Assembly (NCBI RefSeq): GCF_035610345.1
Contig: NZ_CP141212.1
Span: forward strand, 811,976-875,975
Direction of reading: 5' to 3'
From: Sinorhizobium meliloti
GTDB taxonomy: Bacteria > Pseudomonadota > Alphaproteobacteria > Rhizobiales > Rhizobiaceae
DNA length: 64,000 bases
A model generated the notes under the pieces. It made no database searches, was not told the origin of the DNA, and saw nothing but the letters and a program-made list of their open reading frames with translations. This document shows positions 27,129 to 37,042 of the stretch, one piece after another. Numbering within the stretch: position 1 is the first letter of the stretch; every line of letters begins with the position of its first letter. The position numbers were made by a program, and so were the translations under genes.

Positions 27129-27677
27129 ATGATCGGGCTGGCAATTGGCGTCGCCGTTATTCTTTATCTCGTCTTCGTCTATAACGGCCTCGTCAAGGCG
27201 CGGCAGATGGCCGAGGAGGCCTGGTCCGGCATCGACGTGCAGTTGAAGCGGCGCGCGGATCTCATCCCGAATCTGATCGAGACGGTGAAGGGTTACGCCG
27301 CTCACGAGAAGTCGACGCTCGAGGAGGTCGTTACGCTGCGCAACCGGGCTCAGGCGGTGCCGGAAGGCGATGTCGCGGCGCGGGCCGCGGCCGAAGGCGC
27401 GCTTTCGCAGGCGCTTGGCCGCGTCTTCGCGCTCGCCGAATCCTATCCGGACCTGAAGGCCAACGAGAATTTCGCAGAACTCCAGCGTTCGTTGGAAACG
27501 ATCGAGGGCGAGATCCAAATGTCCCGGCGCTACTACAACGGCGCAGCGCGCGATCTCAACGTCAAGGTCGAGAGCTTCCCATCGAACCTGATCGCCAACG
27601 CCTTCCGCTTCGTCAAGGCCAGCTATTTCGAGATCACCAACGAGGCGGACCGCGCGGTTCCCTCGGTCAAGTTCTAG
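27129..27677 (+). CDS. lemA: LemA family protein
   Basis: 182 residues from ATG 27129 with a strong AAAGGAGG site. An N-terminal membrane helix (IGLAIGVAVILYLVFVYNGLV) is followed by the LemA helical domain: VKARQMAEEAWSGIDVQLKRR, DLIPNLIETVKGYA and the C-terminal SRRYYNGAARDLN and FPSNLIAN. LemA proteins are membrane proteins of unclear role, often beside DUF2207/TPM proteins, as here. Confidence 0.95.
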   Translation: MIGLAIGVAVILYLVFVYNGLVKARQMAEEAWSGIDVQLKRRADLIPNLIETVKGYAAHEKSTLEEVVTLRNRAQAVPEGDVAARAAAEGALSQALGRVFALAESYPDLKANENFAELQRSLETIEGEIQMSRRYYNGAARDLNVKVESFPSNLIANAFRFVKASYFEITNEADRAVPSVKF

Positions 27678-27795
27678 ATCAATTTCACTGAATCAATAAA
27701 ACGATCTATCGGTTTGAAACCGCGCACTTCCGGACGGAAAACCGTTAAATACTTCTCTGGAAGTGCTCCGGTGGGCCTGAAAAAGGGAAATCCCG

Positions 27796-29730
27796 ATGAG
27801 GCGGCTTTTCGCGGCGCTTGCGCTCGTCACCTTCGTTCTTGCAGCGCCGCTCGTCGCGGCGGCGGAAGAGTTCATCTCCGCCTACCATTCGGTCATAGAG
27901 GTCGCGAAAGACGGCACGCTCACGGTCACCGAGACGATCACGGCGAATGTCGAAGGCAACCGTATCCGGCGCGGCATCTACCGCGACTTTCCGCTGACCT
28001 TCGTCGACGAGCGCGGTGGCCGCAGCAAGGTCGACTTCAACCTTCTCTCCGTCGAGCGGGACGGCGACGAAGAGGAATACCGCACGGAATCGATCAGCGG
28101 CGGCATCCGCATCTATACGGGAAGCGCCGACGTGCTCCTGCCGCATGGCGAACACACCTTTCAGATCACCTACGAGACGAGCCGGCAGATCCGCTTCTTC
28201 GACGACCACGACGAGCTCTATTGGAACGTGACCGGAACCGAATGGGCATTCCCGATCGAGGAGGCGACCGCCACCGTCACCTTGCCGAAGGGCGTGAAGG
28301 CGGAGGCGCTCGATGTCTTTACCGGCGGCTACGGCGCGACCGAAAAGGACGCGCGCGCGGTGGAGGAGGGCGACGAGATCTTCTTCGCGACCACGCGCCG
28401 ACTGCGCCCGCAGGAGGGATTGACCGTCGCGATCAAGCTGCCCAAGGGCAGCATCGAACGGCCAACCGCCTCCCAGGAAAATATCTGGTGGCTGCGCGAT
28501 CACATGACTCTGGTCATCGCCGGGTCCGGCCTCCTCCTCGTCCTGCTCTATTACGGGCGCGCCTGGGTGCGTGTCGGCCGCGACCCGGCCCGCGGCGTCA
28601 TGGTCCCGCGCTGGGACCCTCCGCACGGCGTCTCGCCCGCGCTCGTCAACTATATCGATAACAAGGGCTTTTCCGGCGAAGGATGGACAGCGCTTTCCGC
28701 GGCGGCGCTCAACCTTGCGGTCAAGGGGCATGTCATCCTCGAAGACCTGAAGAAGGCGGTCGTCATCACCGCCACGGGCAAGAACGGCGAGAAGCTGCCG
28801 ACCGGCGAAGCGGCCTTGATGAAAGCGGTGGACGCGGCCGGCGGCAAGCTCACCATCGACAGGGCGAACGGCAAGAAGATCCAGGCGGCGGGCTCCGGCT
28901 TCCGTAGCGCGATGGAGCGCGAGCATCGCGGCAAGTATTACCGCGCCAATACCGGATACGTGGTTGGCGGCATCGTGCTTTCGGTCGTCACTCTCGCGGT
29001 GCTGTTCGTCTTCGGCGACCTGAGCGAGGACAGCGTTCCTTTCGTCATCGTCCCGGTCTTCCTCGCCGTCTTCATTTCCGCCTTCGCCGTTTCGGTCGGT
29101 AAATCGCTCCGGCGCGGCTCGAGCCTCGCACGCCGCATTCTGTCGATCGTCGTGCTTGCCTTCATCGGCTTCGTGCTGTTCACGGTTTTCTCGAGCATTC
29201 TCGCCGCGCTCGTCTTTTCGGCCAGCGATCCGGGCGACCTGCCGCTGTTCTTCGCCATCGGTGGCATCGTCCTCGTCAACGGGCTTTTCTATTACCTCAT
29301 GGGCGCGCCGACGCCGCTCGGCACGCGCATGATGGATGGCATCGACGGGCTCAGGCAATATCTTACGCTCGCCGAGAAAGACCGTCTGAACATGCAGGGC
29401 GCGCCGGAAATGTCGCCGCGGCATTTCGAGACCCTGCTCCCCTATGCCGTCGCACTCGGTGTGGAAAAGCCCTGGAGCGAGACCTTCGAGCGTTGGCTGC
29501 TTGCGGCTTCGGCGGGCGCGGCGGCAGCCGCCTATCAGCCGAGCTGGTATCACGGCGACAGCTTCGGGCCTGGATCCTTCACCGACACGATCGGCGGTTT
29601 CGCCGGTTCGATGGCGGATACGATGACGTCTTCCTTGCCGCCGCCTGCGAAGAGTTCGTCCTCGGGCTTTTCTTCCGGCGGCGGATTTTCCGGCGGTGGC
29701 GGTGGCGGCGGTGGCGGTGGCGGCTGGTGA
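27796..29730 (+). CDS. DUF2207 membrane protein
   Basis: 644 residues with a signal peptide ([20 protein letters not shown], cleavage near AAA-EE). A large extracytoplasmic beta-rich domain (about 25-235, [20 protein letters not shown]) precedes a membrane helix ([18 protein letters not shown]). Later come two or more helices in about 395-510, a cytoplasmic segment with [19 protein letters not shown], and a Ser- then Gly-rich tail ending in a run of Gly before Trp. This is the DUF2207 architecture. It lies 118 bases after lemA; the pair is often found together. Function is unknown. Confidence 0.93.
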   Translation: MRRLFAALALVTFVLAAPLVAAAEEFISAYHSVIEVAKDGTLTVTETITANVEGNRIRRGIYRDFPLTFVDERGGRSKVDFNLLSVERDGDEEEYRTESISGGIRIYTGSADVLLPHGEHTFQITYETSRQIRFFDDHDELYWNVTGTEWAFPIEEATATVTLPKGVKAEALDVFTGGYGATEKDARAVEEGDEIFFATTRRLRPQEGLTVAIKLPKGSIERPTASQENIWWLRDHMTLVIAGSGLLLVLLYYGRAWVRVGRDPARGVMVPRWDPPHGVSPALVNYIDNKGFSGEGWTALSAAALNLAVKGHVILEDLKKAVVITATGKNGEKLPTGEAALMKAVDAAGGKLTIDRANGKKIQAAGSGFRSAMEREHRGKYYRANTGYVVGGIVLSVVTLAVLFVFGDLSEDSVPFVIVPVFLAVFISAFAVSVGKSLRRGSSLARRILSIVVLAFIGFVLFTVFSSILAALVFSASDPGDLPLFFAIGGIVLVNGLFYYLMGAPTPLGTRMMDGIDGLRQYLTLAEKDRLNMQGAPEMSPRHFETLLPYAVALGVEKPWSETFERWLLAASAGAAAAAYQPSWYHGDSFGPGSFTDTIGGFAGSMADTMTSSLPPPAKSSSSGFSSGGGFSGGGGGGGGGGGW

Positions 29731-29821
29731 CAGCGGATTTCCTCGCCGGCCGTGATGACATTTTCGCCAGAGCTTGCTAAGTCCGCCGCAACCTTCCGGA
29801 ACAGAACGAAGTCTCGAATCC

Positions 29822-31987
29822 ATGCCCGATCTCCTTATTGAATTGCGATCCGAAGAAATCCCCGCCCGCATGCAGCGCAAGGCGGCCGGCGATCTGAAGA
29901 AGCTCGTGACGGACGCTCTGGTTGAGGCGGGGCTCACCTATGAAGGCGCGCGCGAATACTGGACGCCCAGGCGGCTGGCGCTCGACATCCGCGGCCTGAC
30001 CGCGCGCTCCGCCGACCTGCGCGAGGAGCGCAAGGGCCCGCGCATCGACGCGAACGAGAAGGCGATCGAAGGCTTTCTCCGCGCCGCGGGCCTCTCCTCC
30101 ATCAGCGAGGCTCATGTCCATAACGACCCGAAGAAGGGCGATTTCTATGTGGCGCACGTCGTAAAGCCCGGCCGGGATGCGGAAGAGATCATCGCCGATG
30201 TGATGCCGGCGATCATCCGCGACTTTCCCTGGCCGAAATCCATGCGCTCCGGTGCCGCTTCGGCCAAACCGGGCAGTCTTCGCTGGGTCCGGCCGCTGCA
30301 GTCGATCGTCTGCACGTTCGGCGCGGAACACGACGAGACGAAGGTGATCCCCTTCGAAATCGATGGCATCGTCGCCTCGAACGTCACCTACGGCCACCGG
30401 TTCCACGCGCCGGAGGCGATCACGGTCCGCCGCTTCGCCGACTACGCCGAGAAGCTTGAAAAGGCGAAGGTCGTGATCGATGCGGAGCGCCGCAAGGAGA
30501 TCATCTCGGCCGACGCCCACAACATCGCTTTCGCCAACGGCCTTGAGCTCGTTGAAGACGAGGGCCTCCTGGAGGAAGTCGCCGGTCTCGTCGAATGGCC
30601 GAGGGTGCTGATGGGCAGCTTCGAGGAAAGCTATCTCGAAATCCCGTCCGAAATCATCCGACTGACGATCAAGACCAACCAGAAATGCTTCGTCACGCGG
30701 AAGCCCGGCGCCGAAACGCTGTCCAACCGGTTCATTCTCGTCTCGAACATCGAGGCGAAGGACGGCGGCAAGGAGATCGCCCACGGCAACGGCAAGGTCG
30801 TGCGTGCGCGGCTCTCCGACGCGGCGCATTTCTGGAAGCGCGACCAGGGCGATTTGCCGGATCTCGAAACGCTGACGGCGTCTGCCGAGAAGTTCGGCCT
30901 AGATCTGAAAAAGCCTCTCGACCAGCGCATGGCGAAGCTCGACGCCCTGAACGTGACTTTCCATGCCAAGCTCGGCACGCAAGGCGATCGTGTCGTCCGA
31001 ATCCGCTCGCTCGCCGCAGCGCTCGCCAAGCTCACCGGTGCCGATCCCGCCTCCGTCGATCGCGCGGTCGTGCTCGCCAAGGCGGACCTTCGCACCGAGG
31101 CAGTCGGCGAGTTCCCGGAGCTGCAGGGCATCATGGGCCACAAATATGCCGTTCTGCAGGGTGAAGGCGCGGCCGTCGCCAATGCGATCGAGGATCACTA
31201 CAAGCCGCAGGGACCATCCGACCGTGTGCCGACCGATCCCGTTTCGGTAACGGTGGCGCTTGCCGACAAGCTCGATACCCTCGTCGGTTTCTGGGCAATC
31301 GACGAAAAGCCCACGGGTTCCAAGGACCCCTATGCGCTGCGCCGTGCGGCACTCGGCGTGATCCGGCTCATTTTGGAGGGAAGTGCGCGGCTGCCGCTTC
31401 TGCCTTGTTTCGATGTGGCGCTCGCCGCCCTGAAGGCACAGCGTCCGGATATCGCAGCCGAGATTTCCGCCGATCTGCTCGCCTTCTTCCATGATCGCCT
31501 GAAGGTTTACCTGCGCGATCTCGGCGCGCGATACGATCTGATCGATGCGGTGCTCGCGTCGGATGCGGACGATCTGTTGATGATCGCCCGCCGCGTCGAG
31601 GCGCTGACCGCCTTCATCACGGCCGAGGAGGGCAGGAACCTGCTCACCGGCACGAAACGTGCGACGCAGATTCTCGCTGCCGAAGAGAAGAAGGGTACGG
31701 AAGTCGCCGAGAGCGTCGACGAAGCATTGTTCCGGCTCGATGCCGAGCGGACGCTGCACGCTTCGATCAAGGTCGCGTCGGACGATGCGCGCGACGCGAT
31801 CGTCAAGGAGGATTTCCGCTCGGCCATGGAGGCGCTCTCGAAACTGCGCGAGCCGGTCGACGATTTCTTCAACGATGTTCTCGTCAATGACGAGGACAAG
31901 GCGATCCGTGCCAACCGCCTCGCGCTCCTGGGCCTCATCCGCTCGGCGACGGGTGAGGTGGCGGACTTCTCGAAGATATCGGGGTAA
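29822..31987 (+). CDS. glyS: Glycyl-tRNA synthetase beta subunit
   Basis: 721 residues from ATG 29822. It binds tRNA and completes the alpha2beta2 synthetase. Conserved blocks are [60 protein letters not shown] and [17 protein letters not shown], with a C-terminal DALR-type anticodon-binding region. The frame is open for 16 codons upstream without a ribosome site. Length is normal. Confidence 0.97.
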   Translation: MPDLLIELRSEEIPARMQRKAAGDLKKLVTDALVEAGLTYEGAREYWTPRRLALDIRGLTARSADLREERKGPRIDANEKAIEGFLRAAGLSSISEAHVHNDPKKGDFYVAHVVKPGRDAEEIIADVMPAIIRDFPWPKSMRSGAASAKPGSLRWVRPLQSIVCTFGAEHDETKVIPFEIDGIVASNVTYGHRFHAPEAITVRRFADYAEKLEKAKVVIDAERRKEIISADAHNIAFANGLELVEDEGLLEEVAGLVEWPRVLMGSFEESYLEIPSEIIRLTIKTNQKCFVTRKPGAETLSNRFILVSNIEAKDGGKEIAHGNGKVVRARLSDAAHFWKRDQGDLPDLETLTASAEKFGLDLKKPLDQRMAKLDALNVTFHAKLGTQGDRVVRIRSLAAALAKLTGADPASVDRAVVLAKADLRTEAVGEFPELQGIMGHKYAVLQGEGAAVANAIEDHYKPQGPSDRVPTDPVSVTVALADKLDTLVGFWAIDEKPTGSKDPYALRRAALGVIRLILEGSARLPLLPCFDVALAALKAQRPDIAAEISADLLAFFHDRLKVYLRDLGARYDLIDAVLASDADDLLMIARRVEALTAFITAEEGRNLLTGTKRATQILAAEEKKGTEVAESVDEALFRLDAERTLHASIKVASDDARDAIVKEDFRSAMEALSKLREPVDDFFNDVLVNDEDKAIRANRLALLGLIRSATGEVADFSKISG

Positions 31988-32046
31988 CTCGAAGCGCTCT
32001 GCACTGCAGAGGTTGCCGCGTTGACGACCGACCGATATGAAAGCCC

Positions 32047-32562
32047 ATGACCGCCAGGATTCTCGTCAGTGCCTGCCTCATGGGACATGCCGTTCGTTAC
32101 GACGGCGCATCGAAGCCGCTCATTCACCCGGCGATCGATCGCTGGAGGAAGGAAGGGCGGCTCGTCACCATCTGTCCGGAAATGTCGGCCGGCATGCCGG
32201 TGCCGCGTCCGCCGGCCGAGATCGAAGGCGGCAGGACGGGCGCCGACGTGCTCGCCGGCAGGACGCGCGTCCTCGAAAAGACGGGCGGCGATGTGACGTC
32301 GGAGTTTCGTCGCGCAGCGGAGAATGCGCTTGCGCTGGCACGCGAGACGAATTGCCGGTTTGCCCTGCTGATCGACGGCAGTCCATCCTGCGGCTCCCGC
32401 TTCATCTATGACGGCCGGTTCAGCGGCGAGCGTATTGCGGGTGAGGGCGTGACGGCCGCGCTGCTGCGGGCCAACGGCATCGAAATCTATTCCGATCGTG
32501 AGATAGAGACCTTGGTCGCAAGGGTCGGCGATGCCGGCAACGAAGTTGGGGTATCGCTCTAA
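32047..32562 (+). CDS. DUF523 family protein
   Basis: 171 residues. N-terminal ILVSACLMGHAVRYDGASK and the central CRFALLIDGSPSCGSRFIYDG carry the conserved cysteines of DUF523 (2-thiouracil desulfurase-like family), and EMSAGMPVPRPPAEI is typical. A possible Fe-S cluster role is known for relatives only. It follows glyS by 59 bases. Confidence 0.9.
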   Translation: MTARILVSACLMGHAVRYDGASKPLIHPAIDRWRKEGRLVTICPEMSAGMPVPRPPAEIEGGRTGADVLAGRTRVLEKTGGDVTSEFRRAAENALALARETNCRFALLIDGSPSCGSRFIYDGRFSGERIAGEGVTAALLRANGIEIYSDREIETLVARVGDAGNEVGVSL

Positions 32563-32568
32563 AGATTA

Positions 32569-32591
32569 CGCCCCTGCTTCTCTCAGGGGCG
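32569..32591 (+). terminator. Stem-loop after the DUF523 gene
   Basis: CGCCCCTG and CAGGGGCG form a perfect 8-base stem with a 7-base loop, 7 bases after the stop. No T-run follows, so it is a weak or Rho-assisted terminator. Confidence 0.5.
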
Positions 32592-32672
32592 CAACCTCTC
32601 GCTTTTGCAGCGAATTTGCCCGTCAGCCTTGAACGTCGACTGACTGGGGCAGGGAACGTTAATAATATGGTA

Positions 32673-33155
32673 TCAATCTAGGCGAAGATCGAAAATAGCC
32701 GGATCAATTTTCCGTGAACCGCCGCTGGCCATGGAGGCAGCAACCGCGGCGGTTTTTGCGGTATGGTCGATGGAGATTTCCGCAATCCGGGTGCGAAGGG
32801 TGCTTGCCGAGACGTCGGCCGCTGCCGGTTCGCCGGTCTGCATTCCCGCGGCCCGGATCGCGACATCCGATGCATCGTTGACGAAAATGACCGGCGAGCC
32901 GCCCAGCCACGCCTCCGTGCGCACCGACTTCACCTCTCCATGGATTTCCTTGAGCTCCACGCGATCCGTGCCCGGCGCAAGATCCGGGACGACGTAGGAA
33001 GGCTTCCTCTTTGGCTGCAAGGGCGGGCAGGCCGCGCAGGAAACCGTCGCGACGCTCGAATTGACAGCCTCGCCGGAGGTGATGTTGTCGATCGAAGAGG
33101 CTGCCGCGGGACCGGCGGTATAGACGAGAGCGGCTGTGATCAGCAGGGAACGCAT
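32673..33155 (-). CDS. Secreted protein, HPE1-like family (tentative)
   Basis: 160 residues, ATG 33155 after GAGGAGAGA. A signal peptide (MRSLLITAALVYTAGPAAA) precedes a mature part with CAACPPL, KPSYVVPDLAPGTDRVEL and TEAWLGGSPVIFV. I recall this pattern from the rhizobial family that databases name plant virulence effector HPE1-like; this needs a profile search. The C-terminus is Ala/Ser-rich and ends in DLRLD. Probably periplasmic; the name does not establish an effector role. Confidence 0.65.
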   Translation of the reverse strand: MRSLLITAALVYTAGPAAASSIDNITSGEAVNSSVATVSCAACPPLQPKRKPSYVVPDLAPGTDRVELKEIHGEVKSVRTEAWLGGSPVIFVNDASDVAIRAAGMQTGEPAAADVSASTLRTRIAEISIDHTAKTAAVAASMASGGSRKIDPAIFDLRLD

Positions 33156-33271
33156 TGATCTCTCCTCGATTGGTCAAGGTGAGAATAGCGGTCTCCCCTT
33201 ACCTTCCGGTCAGGAGAAATCATAAAATTTGAACGATACGGCCTTTCCTGCAGCGCCGCTCGCTGAAGCCG

Positions 33272-34543
33272 TCAGGCAGTCTCGCGCGCGACCGCCCGCC
33301 AGCCGATGTCGCTGCGATAGAAGCCGTTCTCCCAGCGAACGCCGCGAACCGCCGCATAGGCTGCGTCCTTCGCCTCGCCGACGGTCTTTCCCGTGGCGGT
33401 GACGTTCAGCACCCGGCCGCCGGTTGCGACCAGCCCGCCTTCCTTCATTGCGGTTCCGGCATGAAATACCTTGGTCGCGGCGGACGCGTCGGGCAGGGCC
33501 TCGATCGGCGTATTTTTCTCGTAGGCGCCCGGATAGCCGCGCGAGGCCATCACCACGGTCAGAGCAACGTCGTCGCGCCACTCCGCTTTCGTTTCTCCGA
33601 GCGTTCCGGTGGCCGCCGCGTAGAGCAGCGGCAGGAGGTCGCTCTCGAGCCGCATCATCAGCACCTGGCATTCGGGATCGCCGAAGCGGACATTGTACTC
33701 GATGAGTTCCGGGCCCTTTTTCGTGATCATCAGGCCGGCAAAGAATACGCCGGCGAAGGGATGACCGCTTTCGGCCATGCCGCGGACGGTGGGCTCGATG
33801 ATCTCTTTCATCGTCCGTTCCACCATCTCGGCGGTCATGACCGGCGCGGGCGAATAGGCACCCATGCCGCCGGTGTTCGGCCCGATGTCGCCGTCGCCGA
33901 CACGCTTGTGATCCTGCGCGGAGGCGAGCGGCAGCACGCTCTTGCCGTCGCAAAGGCAGAAGAAGCTCGCTTCCTCGCCGTCGAGATAGGCCTCGACGAC
34001 CACTTCGGCGCCGGCCGCGCCGAAGGCGCCCGCGAAGCATTCGTCGACTGCGGCAAGGGCCTCGTCGAGGCTCATCGCCACCGTCACGCCCTTGCCGGCG
34101 GCAAGCCCGTCGGCCTTGATGACAATCGGTGCGCCCTCTTGGCGGACATAGGTCTTGGCGGACGCGGCATCGGTAAAGCGTTTATAGGCCCCCGTCGGGA
34201 TCCCGTATCTCGCGCAGAGGTCCTTGGTGAAACCCTTGGAGCCTTCAAGCTGGGCCGCAGCGGCCGAAGGGCCGAAGGTGGGAATATCGGCCGCGCGAAG
34301 CACGTCGCCAAGACCTGCGACCAGGGGCGCTTCGGGACCGACGACCACGAAATCGATCGCATGGGTCTTGCAGAAATCGACGACGGCCTTGTGATCTTCC
34401 GTGTCGAGGTCTGCGAGCGTGGCCTCCTCGGCGATGCCCGGATTACCGGGGGCGGCATAAAGCTTGGTCAGCCTCGGCGACTGCGCGATCTTCCATGCAA
34501 GCGCATGTTCGCGGCCGCCCGATCCGATCAGAAGAACCTTCAT
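33272..34543 (-). CDS. purD: Phosphoribosylamine-glycine ligase
   Basis: 423 residues from ATG 34543, which has GAGG at proper spacing; the ATG two codons upstream abuts that site. ATP-grasp enzyme that makes GAR in purine synthesis. Blocks: [65 protein letters not shown] and [13 protein letters not shown]. It is monocistronic, followed by the secreted HPE1-like gene. Confidence 0.97.
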   Translation of the reverse strand: MKVLLIGSGGREHALAWKIAQSPRLTKLYAAPGNPGIAEEATLADLDTEDHKAVVDFCKTHAIDFVVVGPEAPLVAGLGDVLRAADIPTFGPSAAAAQLEGSKGFTKDLCARYGIPTGAYKRFTDAASAKTYVRQEGAPIVIKADGLAAGKGVTVAMSLDEALAAVDECFAGAFGAAGAEVVVEAYLDGEEASFFCLCDGKSVLPLASAQDHKRVGDGDIGPNTGGMGAYSPAPVMTAEMVERTMKEIIEPTVRGMAESGHPFAGVFFAGLMITKKGPELIEYNVRFGDPECQVLMMRLESDLLPLLYAAATGTLGETKAEWRDDVALTVVMASRGYPGAYEKNTPIEALPDASAATKVFHAGTAMKEGGLVATGGRVLNVTATGKTVGEAKDAAYAAVRGVRWENGFYRSDIGWRAVARETA

Positions 34544-34669
34544 CGCCATCCTCGCCGTCAGGAATTGTTGCGCTGCGGTTAAGACGGCAGGCGGGACGAG
34601 GTCAAGGAAAAAGCGGCCCGCGCTGCAAATTTCCTGGTGCCAGCCGGCGTGCTTCTGTCGGGAGTAACG

Positions 34670-37042
34670 TCAGCGCCGGCTTGCAGCCACCGGCCAGCCG
34701 TCGTCGTCAGCCGGCTTGTCTGCGGCGAGCGCGACCCGGGAGAGCGCCCAGATCGCCAGCTCGGTGAGCGGGAGCGGCTTGCTGATCAGATAGCCCTGAA
34801 AGCGGTCGCAGCCCGCCGCCGTCAGCATGGCGAGCTTTTCCGGCGTATCGACGCCTTCGCCGACCACGGTCATCTCCTTCGCGTGGCACAGCGCGACGAC
34901 CGCTTTGAGTACCGCCAGCGATCGCGAAGCGGCCAGGTTGGAGACGAGCGCCCGGTCGAGCTTAATCGTGTCGGCGGCATAATCGATGATCTGCTGAACC
35001 GATGTGTAGCCGGCGCCGAAGTCGTCTATCGAGAGCCGGAAGCCTTTGCTCCTGAGCTCTTCCATGTTCAGGCGCAATTGATCGCTGATCTGGACGGCGA
35101 ACGTTTCGGTGAGCTCGATGTCGATCGATCGCGCCTCCAGGCCGTGGCGCGCGAGGCAGTCCGAAAAATGGTCGTTGATCGACTTCGAGTGCAGTTCGGC
35201 CGAGGAGATGTTGATCGCCAGAACCGTATCGGGGCCGAACAGCGCCTTCAGCTGGTGGCAATCCGACATCGCCTTGTCGATAACCCACCAGTCGATTTTC
35301 GTGAACAGACCGGAGCTCTCGGCTATCGGAACGAATTCGTCCGGCGTCACATGCCCCAGGACCGGCGAATGCCAGCGCAACAGAGCCTCGCAGCCGGTGA
35401 CTTTTCCGCCGGCGTCGACGATCGGCATGTAGACAAGGTGAAACTGCTCGTCGGGATCGAGCGCGCGCAGCTCATCCTGGATCTGCCGCTGGCGGGTGCG
35501 CTTGTCGTTGAGCGCGCGGGAGAAGCGGGCGGACCGGTTCTTGCCGGCGCTCTTCGCCTGGTACATGGCGGCGTCGGCATTCGAGATCAGCTCCGCGACC
35601 GAGCTCGCATCATCAGGACATGCGGCAACGCCGATGCTTGCCGTGACCGGATAACGCTTGCCGGAAAGCTCGAACCCGTCCGAAAACAGGGCGAGGATCG
35701 CGCCGCAAACCTCCCGCACCGCGCCGTCGCCGAGCTGCGAACGCAACAGAACCGCGAACTCGTCGCCGGAGAGCCGCGCGAGGATGGCCGGCTCCTGTCC
35801 ACGCCTGCGCGTGATCGCTCCGACGTCGCGTGCGATCCGGGCGGCGAGCGTTTTCAAGAGCTCGTCGCCGACATCGTGGCCGTGCTTGTCGTTGACGAAC
35901 TTGAAGTTGTCGATGTCGATGAAAAGCAGGCTGCATTTCTCGCCGGATGCGACAGCCTCCTGGACGGCCTGCGCGGCAAGCATGTTGAAGCGTCCCCGGT
36001 TGCTGATGCCCGTCAACGTGTCGGTCCAGGAACTCCGCTGCACGAGTTGGAGCGACTGGACGGATTGTCGATGCATCTCCCGGATGTTTCGGGTCAGACG
36101 GCCGATTTCACCGGCCTCGTCCACCTCGGCGATTTCCGCGCGCGCGCCGGCCATCACCGCCATGACATTGGTATCGAGCGTTGCGATCGGGCCCGTGATG
36201 AAGCGGCGGATGAGCACGATGATCAGCCAGATCGAAAAGAGGCTCATGGCCAAAGCGCCGAGGGCGAGGAGCACTTTCTGCCGCATCATCTGGGCTTCGA
36301 AATGCGCATCAGAAACCGTCAGCGTCGCATGCAAGGCGGGCCCGAGAGGAACGCTTGCCGACAGATCGTCGGTCACGGCAAGCGGCCACGGCTGGAGGAC
36401 GATATCGGCGCCATATTCCCTTTTCAGCGGGGCCAGCAGCCTGAGAAAGCGGTCGGGCTGTACCGCAACCTGCATCAGCAGCGCATTTGCCCTGTTGCTG
36501 GGAGCCGGCCGGCCAAAGGTTACCGGATCGACGAACAGCGAATAGACGATCCGCGGCCGGTCGCCGGCGGAGTCGACATAGCTCCAGTCGCCGAGTTTCG
36601 ATCCGTTGAGCAACTGGCGCGCGAGATCGAGCTGTGCCGGATCGATTTCCGCAAAGGGATCCCAACTGTTCTCGAAGTAGTACTCCGCTTCCAGCTTGCT
36701 GTTGAGAACGGCCAGGGAGATAAACCCCGCAGGGTCGTCGGACAGCGAGGTCAGGCTCTCCTGCAGCCGCACACCGAGCGCATTGGCGCGATATTTCTTG
36801 TCGGTTTCGGCCACGTATTGCCGCAGCGCGTTGCCGCTCAAAAGCGCGTTAAGGGCACCGCGGCTGCGCCGAACCTCGTTCTGGAAGACGGAGGCGGCAT
36901 GTTCGAGCCGTTGTGAGAGCTTGGCGTGCTCGAGTGCGCGGATGGAACGGCTCTGGGCGACGTGTACGGAGAGAGCCGCGAGAAGATAACCCGCCAGCAC
37001 GACCGGAAAGATGAGGATGAGCGCACGCTTGCCGAGGGTCAC
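34670..37042 (-). CDS. Membrane GGDEF-EAL protein, probable c-di-GMP phosphodiesterase
   Basis: 790 residues from GTG 37042, which overlaps the TGA of the upstream binding-protein gene (GTGA). Order: a membrane helix (about 8-28), a periplasmic sensor of about 225 residues, a second helix (about 257-281), HAMP (about 282-330), GGDEF domain and EAL domain. The GGDEF motif is SGDEF (425-429) with no RxxD inhibitory site. The EAL domain keeps EALLR (552-556), ELTE (643-646) and DDFGAGY (673-679), so phosphodiesterase activity is likely; cyclase activity is uncertain. The layout and the coupled PotD-like gene mirror MbaA, which reads NspS in Vibrio cholerae. Confidence 0.92.
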   Translation of the reverse strand: MTLGKRALILIFPVVLAGYLLAALSVHVAQSRSIRALEHAKLSQRLEHAASVFQNEVRRSRGALNALLSGNALRQYVAETDKKYRANALGVRLQESLTSLSDDPAGFISLAVLNSKLEAEYYFENSWDPFAEIDPAQLDLARQLLNGSKLGDWSYVDSAGDRPRIVYSLFVDPVTFGRPAPSNRANALLMQVAVQPDRFLRLLAPLKREYGADIVLQPWPLAVTDDLSASVPLGPALHATLTVSDAHFEAQMMRQKVLLALGALAMSLFSIWLIIVLIRRFITGPIATLDTNVMAVMAGARAEIAEVDEAGEIGRLTRNIREMHRQSVQSLQLVQRSSWTDTLTGISNRGRFNMLAAQAVQEAVASGEKCSLLFIDIDNFKFVNDKHGHDVGDELLKTLAARIARDVGAITRRRGQEPAILARLSGDEFAVLLRSQLGDGAVREVCGAILALFSDGFELSGKRYPVTASIGVAACPDDASSVAELISNADAAMYQAKSAGKNRSARFSRALNDKRTRQRQIQDELRALDPDEQFHLVYMPIVDAGGKVTGCEALLRWHSPVLGHVTPDEFVPIAESSGLFTKIDWWVIDKAMSDCHQLKALFGPDTVLAINISSAELHSKSINDHFSDCLARHGLEARSIDIELTETFAVQISDQLRLNMEELRSKGFRLSIDDFGAGYTSVQQIIDYAADTIKLDRALVSNLAASRSLAVLKAVVALCHAKEMTVVGEGVDTPEKLAMLTAAGCDRFQGYLISKPLPLTELAIWALSRVALAADKPADDDGWPVAASRR

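Noticed and set aside
27745..29937. Long minus-strand frame opposite the DUF2207 gene
   Set aside because: Same cause: the plus strand has a signal peptide, membrane helices and a known family; the antisense frame has none.
34637..36916. Long plus-strand frame opposite the GGDEF-EAL gene
   Set aside because: No recognisable domain, and the opposite strand has unambiguous GGDEF and EAL motifs.
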